From positions 1-46,965 of the forward strand of contig CAIQIQ010000170.1 in NCBI GenBank assembly GCA_903871935.1: a stretch of DNA of 46,965 nt. The letters are read 5' to 3'. The notes beneath the pieces are model-generated. The model saw only the letters and a program-made list of their open reading frames with translations. It was not told the origin of the DNA and searched no databases. Shown piece by piece: positions 1-7,676 of this stretch. The position numbers and the translations under genes are program-made. This DNA comes from an uncultured Phycisphaerales bacterium. Its GTDB lineage: Bacteria > Planctomycetota > Phycisphaerae > Tepidisphaerales > Tepidisphaeraceae. How positions within the stretch are numbered: the stretch's first letter is position 1; each line of letters starts with the position of its first letter.

Positions 1-286
1 CGTCAAAACCGACGTGCTTCCACGGGAAACCGCCAGAGTCGGCTGCGAAGAACACATGGAATCCAGGAGCCCGATATATATGTGGCTGGCGGAGGACTAC
101 TAAGTCCGATCGCACGTAGTCCACTTCAATGCAACCATGGCCGGACCGGCCAGAGAAAGGCACCCCATCCGGATCTCGGTATTCCCACTGCGTCTCCACC
201 CATATGCTGCTTATCCACAGCACCAGCGTCACCACGCACAGCAGCAGCGACACTGGCGAGAGGATGTCGAAAAGAAGGCGTTTCAT
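1..286 (-). CDS. Partial small membrane protein (N-terminal 95 residues; runs off the left edge)
   Basis: Reading the minus strand from the ATG at 286 gives an open frame to the window edge with no stop. It starts MKRLLFDILSPVSLLLCVV and continues LVLWISSIWVE, a single N-terminal membrane segment (about residues 9-30). A soluble, aromatic-rich part follows (WEYRDPDG, HGCIEVDYVRSD, FFAADSGGFPWKHVGFD). I recognise this as a family of short proteins seen many times over in planctomycete genomes, where the start MKRxLF and a hydrophobic run ending LW are typical; its function is not known to me. No strong ribosome binding site is visible. The plus-strand frame across the same bases looks like a shadow. 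The C-terminus lies outside the window, so completeness cannot be judged. Confidence 0.7.
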   Translation of the reverse strand, partial: MKRLLFDILSPVSLLLCVVTLVLWISSIWVETQWEYRDPDGVPFSGRSGHGCIEVDYVRSDLVVLRQPHIYRAPGFHVFFAADSGGFPWKHVGFD

Positions 287-512
287 GCTTTGGCTTGAGA
301 TTGTAACAGACAGAGCAGCCCATAAGGCATTCATATTTGCGGCTGGGGATTGGAGTGGTATGGCAGGTGGTGGCGGGGATCGGGTTGTGGACCCAGCGAT
401 TCCTGACGTCTTTGGGTTCCAAGGGCAGGGGGGCGATTCGAATCCCGTATTGTTTTATATCTGGCGTTACCTCGACGTGGTCGTATCATCTGGTGGCGGG
501 GACAGCGAAGGA

Positions 513-569
513 GTTGGGAATGGAGCGGACGATGCGTGGCGAAGACGGTCGGCATGGCGGAAGAAATGG
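513..569 (+). repeat. Junction repeat, copy A
   Basis: Begins gttgggaatggagc and ends around ggtcggcatggc. It matches 1809-1865 at roughly three quarters of positions, 1296 bp away, which is an exact multiple of three. In the frame of the following gene it reads GGGDSEGVGNGA just upstream and within the copy, like the end of that gene (GGGGDEVGNGA). It therefore looks like the relic of the 3' end of an earlier unit of the same kind. Confidence 0.5.
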
Positions 570-578
570 CGGTGGAAG

Positions 579-1835
579 GTGACAGAGGCGATCGATGCGT
601 TGCCGCCCGACTGTCGGATTACGTACGAGGCCCTTCCCGACGAATTGCGCATCCACGCGGCACCGATTGGACTATGGCGATGTGACAGGCGGATGACGGT
701 CGCCATCATCGCTTGGATACTATTTGTGGCCTGCGCGACCGTGGCCATGGCTTTGGGGTCGTCAACAGAAAGCGGCTTGCTCGACTTGTTGGGCGAGTTT
801 GCTGTGTTCACGGTCATCTTCATTGCACCTGCGGTTGCCCTGGGTCTCTATCTGTTTCACGCCGTGAAGCGGCGCGGCACGGTAACCGTGACGACGGAGA
901 AACTGAGGATCGAAACGCAAGGACCGTTTGGGCGACAAGCGTTTGACCGGAAATGGTCTGGTATTGTTGACGTGACGGTAGGTGGGTACGGCAGAGGATC
1001 ACGAGGTCTGTTTGTGTCGCTGACGGCAGGCAAGCATCAGATCTTCTTCACCGGCCGGCCACGGCCGGAGTTGGAATGGATGTCACAGACGTTGAGGGGA
1101 TACCTTCATCCACCTGCCCAAGCGCCCCGTTCTGCAGAGGTCCCGGAAAGAGCATCGACGGCGGTGACTCCCGACCCGCACAGCGCCGCGAAGACCGCGG
1201 CATCGGATAATACGTCTGGCTCTGCCACCGAGAGCATACTGATTCGCATTCCAGCGATATCGCTGTATGCCGTCAGCAAGTCCGGCCTGTACTTTCTGAT
1301 GGGAGGGATACCGTTCCTGTTGCTGGGCATACTGGTAATCGTTCCTCGCATGCGGCAGCTTGGTGAGCAACCTGGTGGGGGTGCGTTACTTCCATACATC
1401 GGAGGACTAGGGCCTGGCATGGTCGTGACATCTGTTGGCATCGCCTTCTCTGTGTTTCACTGGAGGGTGGGCCGGCGGCAACTGACAATCCAGACTTCCG
1501 CAAAGGGTCTGGAGGTAATCATTTCCGAGTCATCACAAACGCGCCGGATGGATTTCGCTCGCGACGATATCGTTGAGATATCTGCTGAACCCCTGGTGTT
1601 TGCGAACGCTGCACGCCTTACGGTTCGGCTTAAGGATGAGCAGATCATCTCACTGGTAATGGGACGTGAGTTAGGGATGCTCACGGAGATAGCTACTCAG
1701 CTAAGTTCCGCTCTCGGCCTGTCTTCGCAGGATTGGTTGCGAACCCAGCTTCTTGCGTCTCGTGAAAGGTTGCGAAACAGGGGCGTGGATGGAGGCGGCG
1801 GTGATGAGGTTGGGAATGGAGCACAGGAGCCTTAG
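579..1835 (+). CDS. Hypothetical membrane protein with two TM hairpin plus beta-rich (PH-like) units
   Basis: The frame is open from 129, but upstream of 579 it reads as low-complexity Gly/Arg/Trp-rich sequence, so I place the start at the GTG at 579, giving 418 residues; the ATG at 693 is an alternative. The protein has two units in tandem. Each has two membrane segments (about residues 39-58 and 73-94, then 237-256 and 278-294) followed by a beta-rich soluble part, for example GTVTVTTEKLRIETQ and RQLTIQTSAKGLEVI. A Pro/Ala/Ser-rich linker (about 178-217) joins them. This resembles bacterial membrane proteins with PH-like domains, but I cannot name a family. Its C-terminal GGGGDEVGNGAQEP lies in a duplicated junction. 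Function unknown. Start confidence is low, frame confidence is good. Confidence 0.55.
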   Translation: MTEAIDALPPDCRITYEALPDELRIHAAPIGLWRCDRRMTVAIIAWILFVACATVAMALGSSTESGLLDLLGEFAVFTVIFIAPAVALGLYLFHAVKRRGTVTVTTEKLRIETQGPFGRQAFDRKWSGIVDVTVGGYGRGSRGLFVSLTAGKHQIFFTGRPRPELEWMSQTLRGYLHPPAQAPRSAEVPERASTAVTPDPHSAAKTAASDNTSGSATESILIRIPAISLYAVSKSGLYFLMGGIPFLLLGILVIVPRMRQLGEQPGGGALLPYIGGLGPGMVVTSVGIAFSVFHWRVGRRQLTIQTSAKGLEVIISESSQTRRMDFARDDIVEISAEPLVFANAARLTVRLKDEQIISLVMGRELGMLTEIATQLSSALGLSSQDWLRTQLLASRERLRNRGVDGGGGDEVGNGAQEP

Positions 1836-1865
1836 CGAAGGAGGTCGGCATGGCAGGAAAATGGC
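1809..1865 (+). repeat. Junction repeat, copy B
   Basis: Second copy of the 57-bp junction, straddling the stop codon of the four-TM protein (TAG at 1833-1835) and ending 67 bp before the start of the next gene. See copy A at 513-569. Confidence 0.5.
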
Positions 1866-1932
1866 ACAGCGAATTGATAAAGTCACTAGCTGCGTCCCCC
1901 TGGGAATCCCACTGGTGGAAAGGAGTCGAGCT

Positions 1933-2484
1933 ATGCTCCCTTTAGCGACACTGGCATTGATTGGATACTTCCCCAAGAGAGTTATGCAGCGGCCGACGTC
2001 GCTGAAGGCAGCGAGCGTGAAGGCGATTCGGAGTGTCAGCGAGTGTATGTCAAAGGGACCGCCGAACTGGATGGAGCGCTGGACGCACAATGAGATGTGG
2101 GTGTATGACACGATTGCGGCCGCTTGGGCGGTCGTGCCAGCGGAGGAGCGGGATGATTATGAGATGCAGGCATATCGGATACTGCCTATGAAGTGGGATG
2201 AGGGGAAGAGCGTGAAGGTCGAGTTGCCTGAGTTGTGTATCGAGCCGCTGCCCGAGGGCTTTGAGAGCGCGGGGTTCGACGCAGTTTCTCTGGAAGAGGG
2301 GACTGCGGGGTTTGGGCATTCGCCGCTGTCGTGCAATGGGATGGCCGAGCAGATTCCTACCAATGAGCACTGCCTGCTGGATGATGTTGAGATGGCGGCG
2401 CGGGTGGCAGGGAGATTCTCCCGGGGGAACGCGGAGCCAGGGCCGTATTACGTGGTAGAAGTGCTGCGGCAGGTGGAACGGTGA
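1933..2484 (+). CDS. Hypothetical protein, 183 residues
   Basis: The start is chosen from a clear ribosome binding site: AGGAG at 1921-1925, seven bases before the ATG at 1933. The frame is open further upstream (from 1753), but that part overlaps the end of the previous gene in a different frame. The N-terminus MLPLATLALIGYFPKR is hydrophobic and could be a weak signal or anchor. The body is acidic and rich in Trp, Met and Glu (NWMERWTHNEMWVYDTIAA, VPAEERDDYEM). It ends with FGHSPLSCNG, CLLDDVEMAARVAGRFSRG and GPYYVVEVLRQVE, a compact alpha/beta C-terminus. I do not recognise the family and assign no function. It follows the four-TM protein by 97 bp on the same strand and may be co-transcribed with it. 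Confidence 0.6.
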   Translation: MLPLATLALIGYFPKRVMQRPTSLKAASVKAIRSVSECMSKGPPNWMERWTHNEMWVYDTIAAAWAVVPAEERDDYEMQAYRILPMKWDEGKSVKVELPELCIEPLPEGFESAGFDAVSLEEGTAGFGHSPLSCNGMAEQIPTNEHCLLDDVEMAARVAGRFSRGNAEPGPYYVVEVLRQVER

Positions 2485-2873
2485 GGCGGCGGCTCAAAGA
2501 TCGAGTTGTTTGCGAGTGGGGGTGAAGAAAAACGGTCTGTAATTCCACCTCACCCAGAGTCACCCCCGGGCCTCCCCCGCAGTATACCACGCGCTCACCA
2601 TAGCCAAAGCAAGAGCCGCTGGCGGGAGCCACTTTCGGCATTGCTTGATTGCGGATTGAAGACAAGGGAATGGGTTTGCGCCTGTTGGTCGCGTTGCTCC
2701 CCGGCGATGGCGTCCTGTTTTGGGACGCCCCCGCTTCCACCACGAGTACATGGAGCGCTTGCTGGCGCTATAGGGAATGGCAGTGGGTCAGGGATCATTG
2801 GTGCGGAGCACCCTCCCCCCGCCGGGCGGTTACGCCAATGATCCCTGACCCTTTCGCCATTCCGAGCATAAGT
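2485..2873. other. Gene-free convergent interval (389 bp)
   Basis: No convincing frame on either strand; short ORFs here have atypical composition. The left half is unremarkable, while the right end carries the large inverted repeat at 2774-2863, which abuts the stop of pgm. Confidence 0.6.
2774..2863. repeat. Large hairpin element (17-bp perfect stem with an outer 8-bp stem)
   Basis: Left arm GGAATGGC (2774-2781) then GGGTCAGGGATCATTGG (2785-2801); right arm CCAATGATCCCTGACCC (2835-2851) then GCCATTCC (2856-2863). The inner 17 bp and outer 8 bp are perfect complements with a 3/4-base internal loop, and the apical loop of 33 bases is GC-rich. It sits between the unknown gene and the end of pgm, so it could act as a terminator, but it is larger than a normal one and has no flanking T tract. 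It looks more like a REP/MITE-type palindrome. Confidence 0.8.
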
Positions 2874-4517
2874 TCAGCCGCCTGCGGCGGCGTGTACCAA
2901 TGCCTTGGCCTGTTCGACGATGGCATTCAGGTGTGCTTCGCTTTTCAGGCTCTCGGCATAGACTTTATACACATCTTCCGTGCCGGAGGGCCGGGCGGCA
3001 AACCAGCCCTTTTCCGTAACCACCTTCAGCCCGCCGATCGGGGCGCCATTGCCGGGGGCTCTGGTGAGCTTGGCAATGATCTTCTCGCCGGCAAGTTCGG
3101 TGTCTTTGACACTGTCGGCCGATAGCCTGGAGAGCTTGTCGCGCTGGACCGCGTTGGCGGGGGCATCCTGGCGGATGTAATAGGGTGTGCCGAAGCGCCT
3201 GGCGAGCTGCTGATAATGCCGGCCGGGGTCTTTCTTTGTTCTAGCGGTGATCTCGGCCGCCAACAATCCCAGCAGAGGTCCATCTTTATCGGTGGTCCAG
3301 ACGCTGCCATCGCGGCGGAGGAAACTCGCTCCCGCCGATTCTTCGCCGCCGAAGCAGACTGATCCATCATACAGGCCAGGTGCGAACCATTTGAACCCGA
3401 CGGGGACTTCATAGAGAACGCGCTTGGCGTCCGCGACGACCAGGTCGATCAGGCTGCTGGAGACCAGTGTCTTGCCCACCTTGGCCTTGGAGGGCCAGTT
3501 CGGGCGGTTCTGCAGCAGAAACTGGATGGCAACGGCGAGATAGTGGTTGGGGTTCATCAGGCCCAGCGACGGTGTAACGATGCCGTGGCGATCAGAATCA
3601 GGGTCGGTAGCGAACGCGATATCGAACTTATCCTTCAGGCCCACCAGGCTGGCCATCGCATAGGGTGAGGAGCAGTCCATGCGGATCTTGCCATCCCAAT
3701 CGACGGTCATGAAGGAGAAGGTAGGATCAACTTTTTCGTTTACGACGGTGATATTCAGGCCATAGGTCTCGGCGACATGTTTCCAGTAATAGACGGTTGC
3801 CCCGCCGAGCGGGTCGATGCCGATGCGGATCCCAGAGGACTTGATCGCGGCCATGTCTATAGCCTGGGCGAGGTCGCCGACATAGGCGCTGATGTAGTCG
3901 TGCTGATGGATGGTGGGCGCACGGAGGGCCGAGGCATAGTACCGGCGTTTCACGTCGCGATTGCCGCCGCGGAGCAGTTCATTAGCGCGATTCTCAATCC
4001 ACTTGGTGATGTCGGTGTCGGCCGGTCCGCCGTTGGTGGGGTTGTACTTGAAGCCGCCATCCTGGGGGGGATTGTGGGAGGGGGTGATGATAATGCCGTC
4101 GGCGAGGTGCTCGCGGCGACCGCGGTTGCAGGTAAGGATCGCGTGGGAGATCGCCGGGGTGGGGGTAAAGCCGTCATTACAGGCGATCATGACCTGGACA
4201 TCGTTGGCGGCGAGGACCTCCAGGGCGGTACGCTCGGCCGCGCGGGACAGGGCATGCGTGTCCTTGCCCATGAACAGCGGGCCGTCGACGCTCTTGAGCT
4301 TGCGGTAATCGCAAATCGCCTGAGTGATGGCGCCGATATGCATCTCGGTGAATGTGCCTTTCAGGGGGGTGCCGCGGTGGCCAGAGGTGCCGAAGGCGAC
4401 TCTATGGGCCTCGGGATCGGGCTGGATCGAGTAGTACTTGCTCTCCAGATCTGCAACATTGATCAGCAGATCCTTCGGTGCCGGTTTGCCGGCAAGTGGA
4501 CTTACGTTATCGGCCAT
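2874..4517 (-). CDS. pgm: Phosphoglucomutase (alpha-D-glucose-1,6-bisphosphate dependent)
   Basis: Interconverts glucose 1-phosphate and glucose 6-phosphate in the cytoplasm, linking glycogen and nucleotide-sugar synthesis to glycolysis. At 547 residues it matches the E. coli Pgm type (546). Visible family motifs in order: TSGHRG (44-49); the phosphoserine loop ITPSHNP with Ser147; the Mg-binding loop DPDSDRH with Asp305/307/309; the sugar-binding GEESAG (391-396); and the phosphate-binding RPSGTED near the C-terminus. The ATG at 4517 is preceded by AGGAAAGG, five bases away, and gives the standard N-terminus; the upstream in-frame extension to 4709 overlaps the kinase gene and is not expected. 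It lies 103 bp downstream of a Ser/Thr kinase on the same strand, possibly one transcript. The inverted repeat at 2774-2863 lies just past its stop. Confidence 0.95.
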   Translation of the reverse strand: MADNVSPLAGKPAPKDLLINVADLESKYYSIQPDPEAHRVAFGTSGHRGTPLKGTFTEMHIGAITQAICDYRKLKSVDGPLFMGKDTHALSRAAERTALEVLAANDVQVMIACNDGFTPTPAISHAILTCNRGRREHLADGIIITPSHNPPQDGGFKYNPTNGGPADTDITKWIENRANELLRGGNRDVKRRYYASALRAPTIHQHDYISAYVGDLAQAIDMAAIKSSGIRIGIDPLGGATVYYWKHVAETYGLNITVVNEKVDPTFSFMTVDWDGKIRMDCSSPYAMASLVGLKDKFDIAFATDPDSDRHGIVTPSLGLMNPNHYLAVAIQFLLQNRPNWPSKAKVGKTLVSSSLIDLVVADAKRVLYEVPVGFKWFAPGLYDGSVCFGGEESAGASFLRRDGSVWTTDKDGPLLGLLAAEITARTKKDPGRHYQQLARRFGTPYYIRQDAPANAVQRDKLSRLSADSVKDTELAGEKIIAKLTRAPGNGAPIGGLKVVTEKGWFAARPSGTEDVYKVYAESLKSEAHLNAIVEQAKALVHAAAGG

Positions 4518-4620
4518 GAAGACCTTTCCTGGGTAATGATCGGAAGCGAAGTTTACATGGCTGACGTTTGGCGACAAGACGGAAAGTGGGCCTCTCCGGA
4601 AGCGCATCGCTGCAGTACTG

Positions 4621-5556
4621 TCAGGCGTGGGCCCCAGGCGCTGGGTGCGTGTTCTCCATGTGCAGGTGATTCGGGATTCCGGCCGAACGATGCCTATTGT
4701 CAGCAGCACCGATCGGAGCGTGCGAGAGCATATAGGAAATCGTCTCCAGAGGACGGATCACCTCCTGCATGTTGGCCGGCCGGTGGTCGGGATTCGTGCG
4801 GACGCACTTCATGACCAGCCCGGAGAGGCTGTCGGGAACGGCGGAGTTCAACTCGTGCGGCGAAGGTTGAGCCGCGTCGAGCAGGAAGCTGTTGGCTCCT
4901 CGGTCGAGCGTGCAGGCGGTGGTCAGTGCCCGGTGCGTCAGGAACCAATAGAGCGTAGCTCCGAGGTTATAGATGTCGCTACGCGTGAAGACGGGGCGGC
5001 GATGGAACTGCTCGGGGGCCATGAACGCCGGCGTGCCCTGGATGCGACGTTTGATGGTGCCGATCGGGCATGCCTGGCCCAGGTCGATCACGCAGAACTC
5101 GCCATGTTCGTTCATGAGCAGATTAGCCGGTTTCATGTCACAGTGCAGGAAGCCAGCCTCGTGCATGGCGTGAAGAACTCGCGCGACCGTGATGCCGCAG
5201 GCGATAGCCTCATCGAGCGTAAGCGCGCGGAAGTGCTCCAGGCACACGCCGTCGAACATCTCCATGATCAGGGCCACCTCGTGAACGCGATGCAGCCACG
5301 AGCCGTCGGTGAGCAGTTCCAGCGGCCGGCGCAGACCCGGGCAGCGCACCTGGTTCCCAACGGTATACTCATTGCGGACCTGCTCGACGAATCGCTCTTC
5401 CTTGGCCTCGTGGCAGACGACATGCTTGAGCGCGTACACCTGCCCGCTGCCGGGGCGGCGTACCGCATAGATGAAGCTGGCAGCTCCGCGGCCCACCGGT
5501 TTGATCACGTCATATCCGAAGACCCGCTGCGGATGTTGTACCTGGTTGTCCTGCAT
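4621..5556 (-). CDS. Serine/threonine protein kinase (Hanks type, single kinase domain)
   Basis: A soluble 311-residue protein that is almost only a kinase domain. Motifs: glycine loop GRGAAS (22-27), ATP-anchoring Lys44 in ALKHV, probable helix-C Glu63, catalytic loop HCDMKPANL with Asp140 and Asn145, metal-binding DLG (158-160) in place of DFG, and APE (180-182). The HCD in place of HRD lacks the usual arginine, so activation-loop phosphorylation may not be required. No membrane segment or sensor domain follows; the C-terminus is a short His/Pro-rich tail. The ATG at 5556 is preferred over 5568 because GGAGG stands six bases before it. It precedes pgm on the same strand; whether it controls that enzyme is only a guess from position. 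Confidence 0.92.
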   Translation of the reverse strand: MQDNQVQHPQRVFGYDVIKPVGRGAASFIYAVRRPGSGQVYALKHVVCHEAKEERFVEQVRNEYTVGNQVRCPGLRRPLELLTDGSWLHRVHEVALIMEMFDGVCLEHFRALTLDEAIACGITVARVLHAMHEAGFLHCDMKPANLLMNEHGEFCVIDLGQACPIGTIKRRIQGTPAFMAPEQFHRRPVFTRSDIYNLGATLYWFLTHRALTTACTLDRGANSFLLDAAQPSPHELNSAVPDSLSGLVMKCVRTNPDHRPANMQEVIRPLETISYMLSHAPIGAADNRHRSAGIPNHLHMENTHPAPGAHA

Positions 5557-5736
5557 ATATGCCTCCATCGGCGCCTGGCCATCCAGCCGAAAGAGATCTC
5601 AGGGTGAAACAAGAATATAGAATCGTCGGAACGATGAAGCAATCCCAAATTCATCCGATTTGTGGGATACCAGTCTCGACGGACGAATGGATGGCAATCG
5701 CTCCCAGCAGCCTGCGCGAGCGAGCGATCACTAACA

Positions 5737-6219
5737 TCATCCGCAGATGACACGGCTGACTCCGCACGCCTCATCTTCCAATGGGGCGTTGGCGTAGCCG
5801 CCAGACAGGCACTCGTCGAGGTACTGGTGCAGGAATGGCCAGATCCCGCCGAGGCGCTCGTACTGCGCCGTATGGACGAGTTCGTGAACCAGGATTCTGC
5901 GATCATTCCACGCATCGGACCGGATGAGGATGCCGTAGCGGAGTGACATGCCGATGGTGCCGGGAGGGACAAGGTCCAGACGCCGGCCGATGGCCCGGAG
6001 TGTGGCGGGCATGCCAACGGGGATTTCATCCACGATCTGCAGCCGCACGCGATCGGGATGAAGCACTCCGGCACGGCGAGCATCGTCCGTCTGGGTCACA
6101 TTGAGCCTGATGCCATGGCGAATGATGCGCCGTTCCTGCCGCGCCACCCACGCGCATGCCATGGGCATCACCAGCGGAAGAATGATGCGTATCTTCATCT
6201 GGATCATCCATTGGGTCAC
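5737..6219 (-). CDS. HExxH-motif putative metal-dependent hydrolase
   Basis: 160 residues. An N-terminal hydrophobic stretch (about 8-25, IRIILPLVMPMACAW) suggests a signal or anchor. The motif HELVH (His112, Glu113, His116) in ILVHELVHTAQYERLGG is a classic HExxH zinc site, followed by an acidic C-terminus (YLDECLSGGY, APLEDEA) that could give the third ligand. I have seen similar sequences annotated as hypothetical in other bacteria; proteolytic activity is not proven. The start is the GTG at 6219, whose last bases overlap the TGA of the upstream gene (GTGA), a typical translational coupling. The two proteins are probably made together. The protein ends two Cys-containing segments after the motif (VSRVICG). 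Confidence 0.7.
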   Translation of the reverse strand: MTQWMIQMKIRIILPLVMPMACAWVARQERRIIRHGIRLNVTQTDDARRAGVLHPDRVRLQIVDEIPVGMPATLRAIGRRLDLVPPGTIGMSLRYGILIRSDAWNDRRILVHELVHTAQYERLGGIWPFLHQYLDECLSGGYANAPLEDEACGVSRVICG

Positions 6220-6635
6220 TTGGCGGCCGAAAGATCGGATTCGGGGTCTCCCATACGGTCGCCCTGTGCTTTGCCGCTGGCCCGCTCTGCTCCCACGGGA
6301 TTACAGCCGTAGGGTGCAAAAGCGTTCTTATATCGGGAGAGCAAGTCATCGCGCTCCTGTTCGCGGGCCTGTAGCGGCTCGTTGAGGTGGCAATGAATGT
6401 GCGTGGCGCGATGGCTGAGAATGCACTCCCATTGCTCGTTGATAGGTGTGCAGACAACGCCAAGCTCTCCCTGGCCTATGAAGACGGGAGACCATCTGCC
6501 ATCGGGGTTCTTTCTGGCAAAGATGAAATTCCCCGCTTGTCCGGCATGAAACGCGCACGGCAGCTTCAGGACGGTATAAGTGTATCTTAGTCCGCTCTGG
6601 CCAATCCATTTGCAGCGTTCGCCCGACTTCTCCAT
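6216..6635 (-). CDS. Small GIY-YIG-like domain protein
   Basis: 139 residues from the ATG at 6635; the frame extends upstream but the N-terminus MEKSGERCKWIG is the natural start. The core GNFIFARK (35-42) and PVFIGQGELG (50-59) align with the GN(Y)IF...PVYIG...DLG pattern of a family of small bacterial proteins related to GIY-YIG nucleases. THIHCHLN (79-86) matches the usual ATHIHVH segment, and RYKNAFAPYGCNP matches the usual RWRPPCN end. Odd feature: the residue after the ELG loop, where active members have an Arg, is Val (GELGVVC), so nuclease activity is doubtful. It overlaps the start of the HExxH gene by four bases. The long C-terminal tail past CNP is not part of the domain. Confidence 0.65.
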   Translation of the reverse strand: MEKSGERCKWIGQSGLRYTYTVLKLPCAFHAGQAGNFIFARKNPDGRWSPVFIGQGELGVVCTPINEQWECILSHRATHIHCHLNEPLQAREQERDDLLSRYKNAFAPYGCNPVGAERASGKAQGDRMGDPESDLSAAK

Positions 6636-6719
6636 GATAGGCCAATATAAGCGCTTATGAGCGTGCGGGACAAGTGGATGACGGGAGCGCCACAAATTGT
6701 TGCACAGCTGGCTGGCCGC

Positions 6720-6747
6720 TTGAGGTTTGTGTGGGTACAGGTATACT
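6720..6747 (+). promoter_or_regulatory. Sigma70-like promoter for rpsD
   Basis: TTGAGG (6720-6725), a 16-bp spacer, and TATACT (6742-6747). It lies 183 bp before the rpsD start, leaving a long leader. The spacer length matches those upstream of rpsR, tRNA-Pro and the kinase operon in this window. Confidence 0.6.
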
Positions 6748-6930
6748 TCCTCCCCCTTGCTCCGACTCGGAGGGTTTCCTCCGAAGATTGGGGCCTTGGT
6801 CCGCCGGATGCCTCAGAACCATCGGTGGGCCGCTCGGCGCGTAAGTCGCCCGGGATTTCCGGGTGCCGCGCATGTTTTGAGCCGGGCCATCCTGTTTCGA
6901 CAGGATCCGCCTGGAAGAAAGGTCTGCGTT
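6748..6930 (+). promoter_or_regulatory. Structured 5' leader of rpsD (possible S4 autoregulatory site)
   Basis: The leader between the putative promoter and rpsD has no gene and holds perfect small hairpins: CGGAGG-GTTT-CCTCCG near 6768-6783, and ATCCTG-TTTCGA-CAGGAT near 6889-6906. A GC-rich stem around CCCGGGATTTCCGGG lies between them. S4 represses its own mRNA through leader structure in several bacteria, so a control role is plausible, but no known S4-binding pseudoknot was matched. Confidence 0.4.
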
Positions 6931-7527
6931 ATGGGTCGTTATACTGGCCCGAAGGTTAGGCTCTCCCGCCGCGTTGGGGTTCCGATTGCTGATATCGCCA
7001 AGCACACAGGCAAGGAGCTCTCGCTGCCTGGCATGCACGGCTATCGCGGCCGGCGCAATACCGAATATGGCGTTCGTCTGGCTGAGAAGCAGAAGCTTCG
7101 CTATCACTATTGCGTCCAGGAAAAGCAGTTCCGCCGCTATCTCAATGCGGCCAAGAGTTCCAAGGGAAACACCGTCAACTCCATGCTTCAGCTCCTGGAG
7201 ATGCGTCTGGACAACGTGGTTCGGCGTCTGGGCGTTGGCCGGACGATCTGGGCGGCACGTCAGCTTGTGGCCCACGGCCATGTGATGGTGAACGGCAAGA
7301 AGACGGATATCGCCAGTTGCGCCGTCAAGGCCGGCGATGTGGTCACCTTCAAGGAAGGGATCCACAAGGTACTCCGCGAGAACATGGAATCGAACGTCGG
7401 GCACAATGTTCCGGCGTGGCTGGAGTGGAATCCCGCTCAGCTTACGGCGAAGGTGAACGCATCTCCGAACCCGGAGGATGTGCCCTTTGAAGTTAATATG
7501 AACCTCATCATCGAGTTCTATCGCTAA
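6931..7527 (+). CDS. rpsD: Small ribosomal subunit protein uS4
   Basis: 198 residues. Primary 16S rRNA-binding protein that nucleates 30S assembly. It begins MGRYTGPKVRLSRR, with the typical S4 patterns GYRGRR, EKQFRRY, MLEMRLDNVVRRLG (written here as LLEMRLDNVV) and the S4 RNA-binding motif ARQLVAHGHVMVNGKK. It lacks the N-terminal zinc-binding cysteines of the C+ form. The start at 6931 gives the standard S4 N-terminus; the long upstream extension is a shadow. It stands alone here: the usual rpsM-rpsK-rpoA neighbours are absent, and it has its own promoter, leader and terminator, so it is probably a single-gene unit. Confidence 0.97.
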   Translation: MGRYTGPKVRLSRRVGVPIADIAKHTGKELSLPGMHGYRGRRNTEYGVRLAEKQKLRYHYCVQEKQFRRYLNAAKSSKGNTVNSMLQLLEMRLDNVVRRLGVGRTIWAARQLVAHGHVMVNGKKTDIASCAVKAGDVVTFKEGIHKVLRENMESNVGHNVPAWLEWNPAQLTAKVNASPNPEDVPFEVNMNLIIEFYR

Positions 7528-7563
7528 ACAGCGATAGGGACGAGAGATACAGCAGTACATGCG

Positions 7564-7598
7564 ACGCCCGGCGGTCCATCCGCCGGGCGTTGTCGTTT
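7564..7598 (+). terminator. Rho-independent terminator of rpsD
   Basis: An 11-bp perfect stem, ACGCCCGGCGG (7564-7574) with CCGCCGGGCGT (7580-7590), a five-base loop TCCAT, then TGTCGTTT. It starts 36 bp after the rpsD stop. Confidence 0.9.
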
Positions 7599-7626
7599 AC
7601 AGATCGCTCACAGCCTTTGCAGCAAA

Positions 7627-7676
7627 CTCATCAATCTTTCACGTTCCTTTACAGCGTGCTCATCACTTCTTAACAA
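7627..7676 (+). promoter_or_regulatory. PHO-box-like array upstream of the porin
   Basis: Heptamers on an 11-bp helical period: CTTTCAC (7636-7642), CTTTACA (7647-7653), and CTTAACA (7669-7675) two periods later. A less exact CTCATCA sits at 7659-7665, with another CTCATCA at 7627-7633. The first is one base from CTGTCAC, a half-site of the PhoB consensus, and the 11-bp repeat spacing is that of PHO boxes. It ends about 205 bp before the start of a porin of the phosphate-selective family. The rest of the 7599-7880 interval shows no other clear signal. Confidence 0.45.

Noticed and set aside
3777..4814. Long plus-strand frame (345 codons) opposite pgm and the kinase
   Set aside because: It is the antisense of two well-supported genes, with no family resemblance; GC-rich coding often leaves such frames open.
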